Shown here: piece by piece, positions 17,846-27,015 of the stretch
Numbering within the stretch: position 1 is the stretch's first letter
Layout: every line of letters begins with the position of its first letter
DNA from: JAKVBH01 sp049800955
Lineage (GTDB): Bacteria; Pseudomonadota; Alphaproteobacteria; Rhodobacterales; Rhodobacteraceae
Assembly: GCF_049800955.1 (NCBI RefSeq)
Contig: NZ_JBNAGA010000003.1
Location: 124,001-188,000, forward strand
Length of the DNA stretch: 64,000 nt
Direction of reading: 5' to 3'
Notes under the pieces: generated by a model
Database searches by the model: none
What the model was told of the DNA's origin: nothing
The model's input: the letters and a program-made list of their open reading frames with translations, nothing else
Program-made: the position numbers and the translations under genes

Positions 17846-17885
17846 TGCTCACAAATCTGCTCAGGCGCCCCGTTTGCCGGGGCTT

Positions 17886-18887
17886 TTATTCGTCTTCGAC
17901 GCCGACCGTTCCGCTGATCCCGCCAAGCTGGGTGATCCCGTGCAGGGACGGACCCACGAGGATGATCAGGAGCGGAGGCACCGTGAGCATCATTGTGGCA
18001 AGGGTCATCTTCGTTGGCAACTTGTTTGCCTTTTCTTCGGCGCGCATGACGCGTTTGTCCCGCATTTCGGCAGAATAGACACGCAAGGCCTCTGCGATCG
18101 AGGTCCCGAAGGTCTGCGACTGGATGAGAACGGTCACAAAACTCTGCACATCCTGCACGCCGCAGCGCTCGCCCATGTCGTTGAGGACCTGTGTCTTGTC
18201 CTTGCCGGCCTTCATCTCGTGGCTCACGACTTTGAATTCATAGGCCAGCGAGGGAAAGGAGGTTTCGAGCTCGGCGGCCACACGCAGGATCGCCTGATCC
18301 ATGGACTGGCCCGCTTCCACGCAGACCAGCAACATGTCGAGGCTGTCGGGAAAGCCCTCCTCGATCTGCTGCTTGCGCTCCTCGACGCGCCGCGTGACCC
18401 AGTATTTGGGCGCGAAATAGCCTGCCGCCCCGGGGCCCAGAATATACATCGCCATCTGCTGAACGGTCGCATTCTCGGGGCCAATCGCGAGGTAGTAATA
18501 GGCAAGCCCCGCGCCCAGAGCGAGCACGCCAAGGATCACCTGCGCGGCGTAGAACATGCGCACGGCATCTTTGCCGCGGTAGCCCGCCTGCATCAGTTTC
18601 TTGGCGATTTCAGAATATTCTTCAGCGTCTTGTGGTTCCAGAAAGGCCGCGTATTTGTCGAGCTTCTCATTGCGCGAGGTATGACGCAGCGCGCCTTCCT
18701 TCGAGGAGCCGCCCGTCTTTTGCTTGGCCTTGGCGGCGAGCTTCTCATAGGGGTCATTCTTGGCGTTGAGCATCATCGGAATGGCGATCAGAACGAGCGC
18801 AATTCCGAGAAAGCCAACGATGAAAATGGGCCACATCGGCGCCAGCGCGCCGAGGAATGGTTCAAAGAGCGGGTTCAGGGCTTCCAT
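17886..18887 (-). CDS. tadC: Tad pilus inner-membrane platform protein TadC
   Basis: 333 residues of the GspF/PilC superfamily with three or four membrane segments: one near the N-terminus (PIFIVGFLGIALVLIAIPMML), two in the middle (VILGVLALGAGLAYYYLAIG and following) and one at the C-terminus. The cytoplasmic T2SSF domain carries EEGFPDSLDMLLVCVEAGQ with the glutamates typical of the family. TadB and TadC together form the platform on which TadA turns. It starts 13 bp after the stop of tadB. Confidence 0.9.
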   Translation of the reverse strand: MEALNPLFEPFLGALAPMWPIFIVGFLGIALVLIAIPMMLNAKNDPYEKLAAKAKQKTGGSSKEGALRHTSRNEKLDKYAAFLEPQDAEEYSEIAKKLMQAGYRGKDAVRMFYAAQVILGVLALGAGLAYYYLAIGPENATVQQMAMYILGPGAAGYFAPKYWVTRRVEERKQQIEEGFPDSLDMLLVCVEAGQSMDQAILRVAAELETSFPSLAYEFKVVSHEMKAGKDKTQVLNDMGERCGVQDVQSFVTVLIQSQTFGTSIAEALRVYSAEMRDKRVMRAEEKANKLPTKMTLATMMLTVPPLLIILVGPSLHGITQLGGISGTVGVEDE

Positions 18888-18900
18888 TGGGCTGATCTCC

Positions 18901-19866
18901 TCACACTTTGATGTTGGTCAGGATGCGCATGACAAACAGGTTGCCAGCCAGAAATCCGCCCACCACGAAACACGCCGGGATAAACCACGGATGATCGAGC
19001 ACATCGTCGTAGTAGTTGGGGTCTGTTACCTGAATGAAGATCAGCGCGGCCACGGGGAAGCCAGAGAGGAACTTGCCCGACCATTTCGCCTCAGCCGTGA
19101 TCGCAGCCACGCGCCGGAACAGCCGGAAGCGGGCCCGGATCACCTTTGACAGGCCCGCGAGGATCTCCGCAAGGTTGCCGCCAGATTGCTGCTGGATCGT
19201 CACAGCAACAGCCAGAAAGCGCAAATCCTGCATGTCGAGGCGTTCGGCCATGGCTTTGATCGCATCGCCCACATCCCGACCATAAGCCGCTTCATCGGCA
19301 ATCATGCCAAATTCGGTAGCCAGGGGGTCTTTGACTTCTTTCGAGACAATCGCGATGGCCGAGGAGAAGGGATGGCCCACGCGCAGGCTGCGCACAATGA
19401 GCTCGATCGCGTCAGGGAGCTGTTCCTCCAGCATCGACAGCCGCTTGTTGGCCTTGGAATTCACCCAGAAAAACACGCCGCCCACCCCCATGACGACACC
19501 GCCCAGGATGCGCATGGGAAGACCCGCCTCCGTGCCCACGGTCAGGGCAAGAAATGACAGGGCAGACACCCCGACCATCATCATGATGAGCTGGGTGGGC
19601 GAGAAGGCAATCGCCGCGATCTGCGCCTTTTTCGCCAGCAGCGAATAGAGCGGCACCGAGCGCGATTTCATATGCTGGTTCATCTCCTTGCGGAGTTTTT
19701 CCAGCACTTCTTCGCGCCGCGTGCCCTTGTCGAGCATCTCCAGGCGGCGGTTGACGCGGTTATTCAGGCTGATCGATTTGCCAAAGACGGTCAGGTAGAT
19801 GCCCTCAACGAGCACCAGAACGCCGACAAAGATCAGGCCGTAGATAATGGGTTCTGCTGAGATCAT
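18901..19866 (-). CDS. tadB: Tad pilus inner-membrane platform protein TadB
   Basis: 321 residues, GspF superfamily. An N-terminal membrane helix (IIYGLIFVGVLVLVEGIYL), further helices near 90-125, and the cytoplasmic T2SSF domain with EQLPDAIELIVRSLRVGHP and QQSGGNLAEILAGLS, matching TadB rather than TadC. It begins 5 bp after tadA ends, so the two are surely translated from one message. Full length for the family. Confidence 0.9.
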   Translation of the reverse strand: MISAEPIIYGLIFVGVLVLVEGIYLTVFGKSISLNNRVNRRLEMLDKGTRREEVLEKLRKEMNQHMKSRSVPLYSLLAKKAQIAAIAFSPTQLIMMMVGVSALSFLALTVGTEAGLPMRILGGVVMGVGGVFFWVNSKANKRLSMLEEQLPDAIELIVRSLRVGHPFSSAIAIVSKEVKDPLATEFGMIADEAAYGRDVGDAIKAMAERLDMQDLRFLAVAVTIQQQSGGNLAEILAGLSKVIRARFRLFRRVAAITAEAKWSGKFLSGFPVAALIFIQVTDPNYYDDVLDHPWFIPACFVVGGFLAGNLFVMRILTNIKV

Positions 19867-19871
19867 GGCAG

Positions 19872-21344
19872 CTACTCCGCAGCAAAGGGCTCAAAGATTG
19901 TGGGGGGCAGATCGTAGCCCCACAGGCGGAAGCGCTCGGAGAAGTGCGAGCGCACGCCGGTGGCCGTAAAATGGCCGATAATGCGGTTGTCGGGCGTCAG
20001 GCCCACGCGTTGGTAGCGGAAGATCTCCTGCATGGAGATCACATCGCCTTCCATGCCGGTCACTTCCGTGATCGAAGTCATGCGGCGCGAGCCGTCTTGC
20101 AGACGCGAGGCCTGCACGATGAGGTTCACAGCCGAGGAGATTTGGCTGCGCACGGCCTTGATCGGCATTTCGATGCCGGCCATGGCAATCATGTTTTCCA
20201 GACGTGAAATCCCGTCGCGCGGGTTGTTGGCGTGGATCGTGGTCATCGAGCCGTCGTGCCCGGTGTTCATGGCCTGGAGCATGTCGATCACTTCCTCGCC
20301 GCGCGTCTCCCCCACGATGATGCGATCGGGGCGCATCCGCAGGGCGTTTTTCAGACAATCGCGGGGCGAGACCTCGCCCTTGCCTTCGACGTTGGGCGGG
20401 CGGCTTTCCATCCGGCCCACATGGGTCTGTTGCAGCTGAAGTTCGGCCGTATCCTCAATCGTGAGGATCCGCTCGGCATCATCAATGAACGAGGACAAGG
20501 CGTTGAGCGTCGTTGTTTTACCCGAACCCGTCCCGCCTGAGACGATCACGTTGAGGCGGGTGGCCACGGCGGCCTGAAGATAGGCGGCCATCTCTTCGGT
20601 AAAGGCGCCAAACTTGACGAGATCGTCGATGCCCAGCTTGTCCTTTTTGAACTTCCGGATGGAAACGAGGCTGCCGTCCACCGCAATTGGCGGCACCATG
20701 GCGTTGAAACGCGAACCATCGGCCAGACGGGCGTCCACATAAGGGTTGCTCTCATCAACGCGGCGACCCACGGCGGAGACGATCTTGTCGATGATCCGCA
20801 GCAGGTGCTTTTCGTCCTTGAAGGTCACATCCGAGAGCATCAGCTTGCCCGCGCGCTCGACGAACACCTGCTGAGGGCCGTTCACAAGAATGTCGTTGAC
20901 CGTCTCGTCCTTGAGCAGGCTTTCCAGCGGGCCAAGGCCCTTCACCTCGTCGAACAATTCCTGAATGAGCGTTGTGCGGTCCTCGCGGTTGAGGACCACG
21001 CCCTTCTCGCCCAGAACCTCGCCGGAGATATCGGCGATCTCGGCTTTGAGATCCGCCTCGGAGGCGTTCTCCAGGGCCGCGAGGTTGAGGTTGTCCAGCA
21101 GCGACCGGTGCAGCTCCAGCTTGAGCTCGCCCATCCGCTCCTTGCGCTTGCGTTCCTTGTCCGCCGGTCCCGCCGCGGCGGAGACCTTCTTGGGCATCGG
21201 GCGGCGCAGGGAAATGGGCGCGTCATCATCGGCCGGGGCCTCACCAGAGGCTGGCGCGTCTGATTTGACCGGCATCTTTGTGACATTATTTGCCGTTTTG
21301 GGCTCTGATTTACCGGGGGCAGCTTTTCGGTATTTAGAGAACAT
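19872..21344 (-). CDS. tadA: Tad pilus assembly ATPase TadA/CpaF
   Basis: 490 residues. After a low-complexity N-terminal region (to about 75) come the N-terminal domain and the secretion-ATPase core: Walker A GGTGSGKTTTLNAL, the Asp/His boxes (ILTIEDTAELQL; TGHDGSMTTIHANNP) and RPDRIIVGETRGEE (Walker B). It hexamerises at the inner membrane and powers pilus extension and probably retraction in the Tad system. It lies between tadZ (9 bp upstream) and tadB. All catalytic motifs are intact. Confidence 0.93.
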   Translation of the reverse strand: MFSKYRKAAPGKSEPKTANNVTKMPVKSDAPASGEAPADDDAPISLRRPMPKKVSAAAGPADKERKRKERMGELKLELHRSLLDNLNLAALENASEADLKAEIADISGEVLGEKGVVLNREDRTTLIQELFDEVKGLGPLESLLKDETVNDILVNGPQQVFVERAGKLMLSDVTFKDEKHLLRIIDKIVSAVGRRVDESNPYVDARLADGSRFNAMVPPIAVDGSLVSIRKFKKDKLGIDDLVKFGAFTEEMAAYLQAAVATRLNVIVSGGTGSGKTTTLNALSSFIDDAERILTIEDTAELQLQQTHVGRMESRPPNVEGKGEVSPRDCLKNALRMRPDRIIVGETRGEEVIDMLQAMNTGHDGSMTTIHANNPRDGISRLENMIAMAGIEMPIKAVRSQISSAVNLIVQASRLQDGSRRMTSITEVTGMEGDVISMQEIFRYQRVGLTPDNRIIGHFTATGVRSHFSERFRLWGYDLPPTIFEPFAAE

Positions 21345-21353
21345 TTGGTTTCC

Positions 21354-22637
21354 TTACGCCGCTTCAGCGTCGTTGTTCTGGCCCAATTCGTGGATTTGGG
21401 CCGCCAGTTTGGCGATTTCCTTGCGCAGCGGGTTCTTGGCTGCGGAGGAGGCAATGGGCAGACCATGATCGCAGGCCTGGGTGACGGGTTTGCCGCCATC
21501 GGGGAATAGCACGTCGATGCCAATTCCGAGGCTTTCGGCCATGCGCTTGACGCGCGACTTGCCGGACAGATCCGTGAACTTCGGGGCGCGGTTCATGATG
21601 AAACGCATTTTCTCGAAAGGCAGATCTTCGGCCTGAAGTGCGCGTTTGAGGCGCAGCGCGTTCTGGGCCGAGCGCATGTCCAGCTCCAGCATCGCAAAAT
21701 AGACATGCGCCGAGCACAGCACTGTCTCGGACCATTGCACCAACGTCGTGGGCATATCGACGATGACATAGTCAAAATGCGCTCGGGCCATATCGACAAT
21801 GGTCTCCACATCTTGCGGCGTCAGCAGGTCCAGTGGCAGAACATCGGCAGGCGCAGTCAGAACCTGGACCTTGTCCTCAAAACTCATGAGAGCCTGGCTG
21901 AAGCTGTCCTCGTCCATGGATTCCGTATCCGACAGAAGCTCATAGACGGCTTCGCGCCGGGGCAGATCAAGGAACGTGGCCACCGATCCAAATTGCAGAT
22001 CGAGGTCCAGAATGCAGACCTTGGGCCCGTCCTTCTTCGTGATATTCGCCAGTTCCCAGGCGAGGTTGACGGCGAAGGTCGTCGCGCCGGTCCCACCGGC
22101 GAGACCATGCACCGCGATGACCACGCCATCTTGCTGACTGCCCTTGCGCAGCTTGACCTTGCGCTCGGCGGGCGCGTCTTCATCCTCGTAGACGTCCTCA
22201 TCTGCGGCCTGCACTTCGGGTTCGGGCTCCGGCGCGCGCATCCGGTCTATGGCGAAGGCCAGTTCGCCTTCGGGAAGCGGGTAGGGGACAAACTCATCCG
22301 CGCCACGGCGCAACAATTGATGCAGTGCCGCGGGCGTGACATCTTCCGCGATCAGGACGACTTTAATACCGCGCCCCTTGGCTGTGGTGATGATCTCGCC
22401 CAGTTGGGGCAGGATTTCCTCATCCAGATCATCCATTGCCAGGGCCACAAATTCGAGCGCCTCCGCGTCAGGTTGGGCAAAAAATGGGATGGCTTCGTCG
22501 AAACTGAGGTCACCCCATTGTTCGCCAAGCGCGCTTTCCATGTCTTCAATCAGAAGATCGAAGTTCTGCACATCCCGCGAGATTGTGCAGGCAATGATGG
22601 GTGCCACATCCATCGGAATTTCGTTCTGATCGGTCAT
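21354..22637 (-). CDS. tadZ: Tad pilus localisation protein TadZ/CpaE
   Basis: 427 residues. An N-terminal receiver-like domain without phosphorylation residues (about 10-135) is followed by a ParA/MinD ATPase domain. Its P-loop GLAGGTGATTFAVNLAWEL lacks the signature lysine of the deviant Walker A, as in many CpaE proteins; CILDLDLQFGS and VIVDMPTTL are the other nucleotide motifs. TadZ places the pilus machine at the cell pole. It is the first gene after the interruption of the locus by the VPLPA-CTERM gene, so it needs its own promoter in the 292 bp divergent region. Confidence 0.88.
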   Translation of the reverse strand: MTDQNEIPMDVAPIIACTISRDVQNFDLLIEDMESALGEQWGDLSFDEAIPFFAQPDAEALEFVALAMDDLDEEILPQLGEIITTAKGRGIKVVLIAEDVTPAALHQLLRRGADEFVPYPLPEGELAFAIDRMRAPEPEPEVQAADEDVYEDEDAPAERKVKLRKGSQQDGVVIAVHGLAGGTGATTFAVNLAWELANITKKDGPKVCILDLDLQFGSVATFLDLPRREAVYELLSDTESMDEDSFSQALMSFEDKVQVLTAPADVLPLDLLTPQDVETIVDMARAHFDYVIVDMPTTLVQWSETVLCSAHVYFAMLELDMRSAQNALRLKRALQAEDLPFEKMRFIMNRAPKFTDLSGKSRVKRMAESLGIGIDVLFPDGGKPVTQACDHGLPIASSAAKNPLRKEIAKLAAQIHELGQNNDAEAA

Positions 22638-22866
22638 TGCCTCATTCCTTCCTCTTCGCCACGTGACCCCGTGAAATCACCGACACTGCTCTTGCCGGGC
22701 GCGGTCGCATGACGCCCACCGGACTGGCCCGACGTGGAGCCGCTCGGAGGGATTGCGATAGTCAAGAGGTGCCGCCGAACTTGGGCAACAATGGGGCCAA
22801 AAGATCGTCATTTCGCGATTATTGTCACCGAGACCGAAACAGAAGCCGGTCGAATGCGAGCAAAAT

Positions 22867-22895
22867 TTGACGATGACCCGGCAAGCGGGTATTTT
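22867..22895 (+). promoter_or_regulatory. Sigma70-like promoter for the VPLPA-CTERM gene
   Basis: TTGACG (22867-22872) and TATTTT (22890-22895) are separated by exactly 17 bp and lie 35 bp upstream of the ATG at 22930. This is the best-formed sigma70-type promoter I noticed. The remaining part of 22638-22929 shows no gene or other motif. Confidence 0.55.
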
Positions 22896-22929
22896 TTACC
22901 TATTAACAAGCTAAGATCGGGGGACGATT

Positions 22930-23541
22930 ATGAACTTATCTAAAATTGCTACAGGGATGGCAGCTTTGCTTTTGGCGACCAGTGCGCAAGCGGCTGTGAT
23001 TGGAAAAGCGGATTTCGTCGGGGTCTCAGTCTCTGACTATGAAGGCCTTGGGCTGGACTTCTCAACGGATACTCCGTTGGACATCGATGGGAATACGTAC
23101 AACACAGATACGGATTCCATTCGCTACTTCAGCGATTTCGGCGGGACTGTAGGCGGCACGGCCTTTGGTTTGGGTACGGAAAGCGACAGTGGGTTCATCG
23201 AGATCACGTTGGGCGGTTCGTATAATCAGGCCGGCTTGCAATTTGGCCAAGATGCTGCGGGCACAGCGCGGATCTCCTTCTTTTCCGGAACGACGTTGCT
23301 CAACAGCTTCGAGAACACGACGACCGGCATCGGCGGTATCTTCTATGGCTGGGACGCCGGAGCAGATTTGATTACCCGCGTTTTGGTGGAAGATTTGTCG
23401 CCAACCAACGGCCGTATCTTGGAAATTGACGACCTGCACACAGGCAACAGCGCTGTGACGGCTCCTGTTCCATTGCCTGCGGGTCTGCCGTTGATGCTGC
23501 TGGGCCTCGGCGGTTTGGCCGTCATGCGTCGCAAGTCCTGA
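22930..23541 (+). CDS. VPLPA-CTERM sorting-domain protein, secreted
   Basis: 203 residues: an N-terminal signal peptide (cleavage after about AQAA), a glycine/serine/threonine-rich acidic middle with no known catalytic domain, and a C-terminal VPLPAG motif followed by a hydrophobic helix and RRKS. This tripartite tail is the VPLPA-CTERM signal of exosortase substrates in Rhodobacterales. The protein is expected to be cleaved and anchored or released at the cell surface; no exosortase lies in the window. It stands alone on the plus strand inside the minus-strand Tad locus, with its own promoter and terminator. The middle domain is unrecognised. Confidence 0.8.
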   Translation: MNLSKIATGMAALLLATSAQAAVIGKADFVGVSVSDYEGLGLDFSTDTPLDIDGNTYNTDTDSIRYFSDFGGTVGGTAFGLGTESDSGFIEITLGGSYNQAGLQFGQDAAGTARISFFSGTTLLNSFENTTTGIGGIFYGWDAGADLITRVLVEDLSPTNGRILEIDDLHTGNSAVTAPVPLPAGLPLMLLGLGGLAVMRRKS

Positions 23542-23561
23542 TGTCGCAGACGTAGAAACAG

Positions 23562-23593
23562 AAAAGAGCGCCTCGCAAGGGCGCTCTTTTTTT
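23562..23593 (+). terminator. Strong intrinsic terminator
   Basis: Perfect 10-bp stem AAAGAGCGCC / GGCGCTCTTT with a 7-nt loop, running into a T7 tract, 20 bp after the VPLPA-CTERM stop. The A-rich left side would also let it work on the minus strand, after the OmpA-like lipoprotein gene. Confidence 0.9.
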
Positions 23594-23613
23594 GTGCAGT
23601 GAGCCTGTTTGGC

Positions 23614-24315
23614 TTAGCGGCTGGAGGTCGCTGAGGCGGAGGCTGAGGCACCAGTCTCGCCGCCCGATAGGGTGGAGATCGCCGTCGCAGATGCCACGTA
23701 TTGACGGTAGACGATCAGCGCGTATTTGCCATCCAGCACTGTGGGGTGGCTTTCCACAAAGCCCGATACTTCCGTCACTGTGCGGCGGTTCCGGCGCTCC
23801 CGACCTTCGGTCACGATCAAGGGCTGGCGCTCGCCGAAGGAGACGACCGCTTCGAGACGCGACTTCGAGATGCCGAAAGATGTCAGGTAATGGACAACCG
23901 CATTGGCGCGGCGAAGGCCCAGGCTCTTGTTATAGCTCGCAGATCCGACCTTGTCGGTATGGCCATAGACGCGAAAGCGCACTTCGGGAAACTGCTTGAT
24001 CCAGGCCGCTTGCTCACGCAGCGTGTCGCGCGCGCCGGCGTCCAGCTCGGCGGAGTTGAAGGCAAAGTTCACCGTTGTCATGACTTCATTGGCAAAGCGC
24101 TGCGACAGATCGTAGGTCCATTGCTGCTGGCCGGTCATGTAGCCTACGTTGTTGATCGTGGCAGTTCCGAAGTTGCCTGTATCGATAAGCGCGCCTGCTT
24201 CGCGATGAAACTGGGACCGGACCGGGTCCGAGGTCGGAGCGCAAGCCGCAAGACCAGCGACCAACGCGCCTGTCAGCGCCACAGAGGTATGTTTTTTTTT
24301 CAGCCGCTTGGTCAT
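23614..24315 (-). CDS. OmpA-family lipoprotein of the Tad cluster
   Basis: 233 residues. Lipobox GLAACAP (Cys about 25) and an OmpA/MotB peptidoglycan-binding domain at about 80-190, with VNFAFNSAEL, RVYGHTDKVGSASYN and RRANAVVHYL, including the Asp/Arg pair that binds diaminopimelate. The serine/alanine-rich C-terminus is probably disordered. It sits 4 bp after the secretin gene, where other Tad loci have CpaD/RcpB, so it may anchor the secretin to peptidoglycan. That role is inference. Confidence 0.83.
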   Translation of the reverse strand: MTKRLKKKHTSVALTGALVAGLAACAPTSDPVRSQFHREAGALIDTGNFGTATINNVGYMTGQQQWTYDLSQRFANEVMTTVNFAFNSAELDAGARDTLREQAAWIKQFPEVRFRVYGHTDKVGSASYNKSLGLRRANAVVHYLTSFGISKSRLEAVVSFGERQPLIVTEGRERRNRRTVTEVSGFVESHPTVLDGKYALIVYRQYVASATAISTLSGGETGASASASATSSR

Positions 24316-24319
24316 GAGC

Positions 24320-25747
24320 TCAATCCATCACATAGCCATAGGACCCGGAGAAGTCCTGTTTGGCAACCTCTCCCGCAGCACCGCGACGCGGGCGCTGACC
24401 TTCGCCCGTCACGCGGCCAAAGAGGAAGAGATCTTTTTCGGTGGGGGGCCGCACGCGATCTGTGGGCAGCGCGAGCGCTTCGCCACGGGTCGGTGAAACC
24501 AGGTGTGGTGTCACGATGATCACCAGTTCGGACTGGTTACGACTGTATTCCGCAGACCGGAACAAAGCGCCCAGCACCGGGACATCGCCCAGCCATGGCA
24601 CCTGACCGTTCAGGTCCGTGAAGTCATCCTGCAAGAGCCCCGCAATGGCAAAGCTTTCGCCGTCGCGCATCTCGACCGTGGTCGAGGTTTCACGGCGGCG
24701 GAAGGCGTCGATTGTGAACTGGTCGACGGAAAAGCCATTGGTCGTGTCAATCGAGGACACGGCGGTTTTGAGTTGCAGGTTGATCAAATCACCATCAACG
24801 ACCGTGGGCACAAAGGCCAGCTCGATCCCGAAGGGTTTGAATTCAATGGAAATTGCGCCTTCTTCCTGCGCCACAGGCACCGGATACTCACCGCCTGCGA
24901 GGAAGGTCGCTTCCTGTCCCGAAAGGGCGGTAAGGTTGGGCTCGGCCAATGTACGGACAACGCCTTTGTTTTCCAGAGCTTCGAGCAGAACCGCCACTTC
25001 AACCGCACCGGCGTTGAAGCCAAGCGAGAAGGTGCCCTGATTTGTGGTGGACCCAGGGAAGCCGCCGTCGAGGATGCCTTCAAGCCCGGAATTCCGAGCA
25101 GCCTGGCCGGAGCCGCCGCGAATGCCTGCGTCGCCGCCGAGGATATCACCGCCGAGGGCAAGAGACGTGCTGAGTGATTTGGACACCGAGCGCTGCATTT
25201 CCGCGAACCGGACTTTCAGCATGACCTGCTGTACGCCGCCAACAGACATCAGATTGGACACGCGCTCCGGCGCATACCGCTGTGCCAGCTCAAGCGCGCG
25301 TTGCAGGCGCATGGCAGAGGAGACGGTGCCGGAGAGCACGATCCCGTCATTGGCGGTGCGCACTTCGATCTTCTCTCCGGGCAGGATCTGCCGCAGACGT
25401 TCCTTGAATTCGCTGATATCCGGCGCGACGCGGACGTCGACATTGGTGATCAACTTGCCGGAGGCATCGAGCAGCGTCAGGGTCGTCAGGCCGGGGGCCT
25501 TGCCCAAAACGTAGATCGTGCGATCGGAGAGCGATGAGATGTCCGCAATCGAGGGATTGGCAATGGACAGTTCCGCGAAGGGAACGTCACTTTCGACCAC
25601 CACCGCCCGGTTCATGGGTACATTCAGATTGGAAGACGTGCCGCTGCGGACCACGCGAAGGGATTCCGCCTGAACAAACTCCGCAACCGGCATCACAGCC
25701 ACGGCAGCGCCCAGCAGGGCGGCCTTCATAAACGTCGCAAATTTCAT
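24320..25747 (-). CDS. rcpA: Tad pilus outer-membrane secretin (RcpA/CpaC)
   Basis: 475 residues from the ATG at 25747, which gives a clean signal peptide (MKFATFMKAALLGAAVAVMP..); a start 21 bp upstream is possible. The N-terminal pilus-formation N-domain (to about 120) is followed by a BON-like region (LRQILPGEKIEVRTANDGIV) and the secretin core with VEVAVLLEALENKGVVRTLAEP and the C-terminal LGDVPVLGALFRS motif. It forms the outer-membrane channel for the Flp pilus. It overlaps nothing; a hairpin region of 206 bp separates it from cpaB. Confidence 0.92.
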   Translation of the reverse strand: MKFATFMKAALLGAAVAVMPVAEFVQAESLRVVRSGTSSNLNVPMNRAVVVESDVPFAELSIANPSIADISSLSDRTIYVLGKAPGLTTLTLLDASGKLITNVDVRVAPDISEFKERLRQILPGEKIEVRTANDGIVLSGTVSSAMRLQRALELAQRYAPERVSNLMSVGGVQQVMLKVRFAEMQRSVSKSLSTSLALGGDILGGDAGIRGGSGQAARNSGLEGILDGGFPGSTTNQGTFSLGFNAGAVEVAVLLEALENKGVVRTLAEPNLTALSGQEATFLAGGEYPVPVAQEEGAISIEFKPFGIELAFVPTVVDGDLINLQLKTAVSSIDTTNGFSVDQFTIDAFRRRETSTTVEMRDGESFAIAGLLQDDFTDLNGQVPWLGDVPVLGALFRSAEYSRNQSELVIIVTPHLVSPTRGEALALPTDRVRPPTEKDLFLFGRVTGEGQRPRRGAAGEVAKQDFSGSYGYVMD

Positions 25748-25898
25748 GTGACCTGCCTTTCCGATCACGCCTCAAGGAGCAGGTCTGACGCCCGCTTTGA
25801 TGGTAAGTCTGCGTCATTTTTCATTTTTATGCAAGAATCAACGGCTTCGGGGCCAACCTTTATGTGGACAACTGGCAACAGGCCAAATGAGAATGCCC

Positions 25899-25918
25899 GC
25901 CCGATTACTAAATCGGGC
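25899..25918 (-). promoter_or_regulatory. Hairpin between cpaB and the secretin gene
   Basis: Perfect 8-bp stem GCCCGATT / AATCGGGC with a 4-nt loop, in the 206 bp between cpaB stop and rcpA start. There is no T-run directly after it, so it may set the relative levels of the two messages (processing or partial termination) rather than stop transcription. No gene is seen in the gap. Confidence 0.45.
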
Positions 25919-25953
25919 AGGCTGATGCGGTTTATCCACAAGTTGTAGTGGCG

Positions 25954-26802
25954 TCAGTTCGTGCAGGGGATCGGGATCACAACCACTTCTGCGCCTTTGC
26001 GGGTCCGGATGGTGCACTCGCGCTTTTCTTCCTGGATCACGGGTGCGATCTCCTCGCGGGTCAGGCCCAAAAGCGCTGTCTGATCAACGGCAACTTGCCC
26101 GATCTCGCCTTCATCGTCATTGCCCACGAGCGCCAGTGTCAGCGCGCCGGTGGATTGCGCTTGCGCGAGGGCGGCGACCTGGAGGGGATCGACCCGGACA
26201 GTGATCGTGCGCGCCACATTGGCGCCTTGCGTTTCGCGATCCGCTTGCTGGTCGATGGCGATGATCGTCACGGCACGCTGGATCAACTTGGTGACGCCGC
26301 GGCGCGATCCGTTCTCATTGATGGAGCCGGTCCAATAGACGTCAACACGGTCTCCTGGGCGCAGAAAACCCGATACACCAGAGGCCACGTCGACCTTGAT
26401 CGTGAAGGCCCGCATGCCATTGCCCAGGCGCGAGATCACGCCAGCATCTTGGCCCGGTTCCGTGACCTTGACCGCGAGAATGGGCTCATGCTTCTCCATG
26501 GTGCGCAGAACGAAACGATCTTCGCCGTCAAAGAGCGTGTCATTCTCGGCTGTGAATGCGCCTTCAGGGACAGACGCCTTGGGCCAATCCATCTTGATAA
26601 CCTGATCTTCCGCAAGCACGTCACCGTACCGCAGGGTCTGCTTGGCGACGTAGACGGGAATGGTCGGGACGATCTTGGGCTGGTTGGCGCGCTCTTTCTC
26701 AAGAGCCATCTGATAGCTCTCGACATAGCCATTCACCAGGTACACGGCGAAACCGGCCAATCCGAGGCCCAGTACCAGGACAAGTCCAAATACCACACGC
26801 AT
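25954..26802 (-). CDS. cpaB: Tad pilus assembly protein CpaB/RcpC
   Basis: 282 residues. An N-terminal membrane anchor (VVFGLVLVLGLGLAGFAVYLV) is followed by an SAF domain at about 50-115 (VYVAKQTLRYGDVLAEDQVIK) and the RcpC/CpaB domain with RAFTIKVDVASGVSGFLRPGDRVDV. It is a periplasmic component that connects to the secretin. AAGGAA lies 9 bp before the ATG. It ends with a C-terminal Cys-containing tail. Next upstream on the strand is the flp pilin at 27016. Confidence 0.9.
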   Translation of the reverse strand: MRVVFGLVLVLGLGLAGFAVYLVNGYVESYQMALEKERANQPKIVPTIPVYVAKQTLRYGDVLAEDQVIKMDWPKASVPEGAFTAENDTLFDGEDRFVLRTMEKHEPILAVKVTEPGQDAGVISRLGNGMRAFTIKVDVASGVSGFLRPGDRVDVYWTGSINENGSRRGVTKLIQRAVTIIAIDQQADRETQGANVARTITVRVDPLQVAALAQAQSTGALTLALVGNDDEGEIGQVAVDQTALLGLTREEIAPVIQEEKRECTIRTRKGAEVVVIPIPCTN

Positions 26803-26946
26803 GATGTCGTTCCTTTTCTGCTCGCGGCTGTCCCAGCGGTTGATCCATTGGGGTTACGCGTTTGGAAACAGTGTCGTTAGGAATTGTGGTCAAATTGGGC
26901 CATGGCCGGGAAAAAACAGCGGCGTGCTGTCTGGCTTTTGAATCAA

Positions 26947-26975
26947 AATCGGCGAGGGCAGAGGCCTCGCCGATT
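26947..26975 (-). terminator. Terminator or attenuator after the first flp gene
   Basis: On the minus strand, AATCGGCGAGG and CCTCGCCGATT form a perfect 11-bp stem with a 7-nt loop, followed by TTGATT. It lies about 40 bp after the pilin stop and before cpaB. It probably keeps pilin messages more abundant than those of the machine genes. Confidence 0.65.
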
Positions 26976-27015
26976 GAGTAGGACATTGAAGTCGTGGCAG
27001 CGCAATTGCAGCAGC

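Noticed and set aside
22734..22943. 69-codon plus-strand frame ahead of the VPLPA-CTERM gene
   Set aside because: No ribosome site, no domain, and it spans the likely promoter at 22867-22895. It overlaps the start of the real gene.
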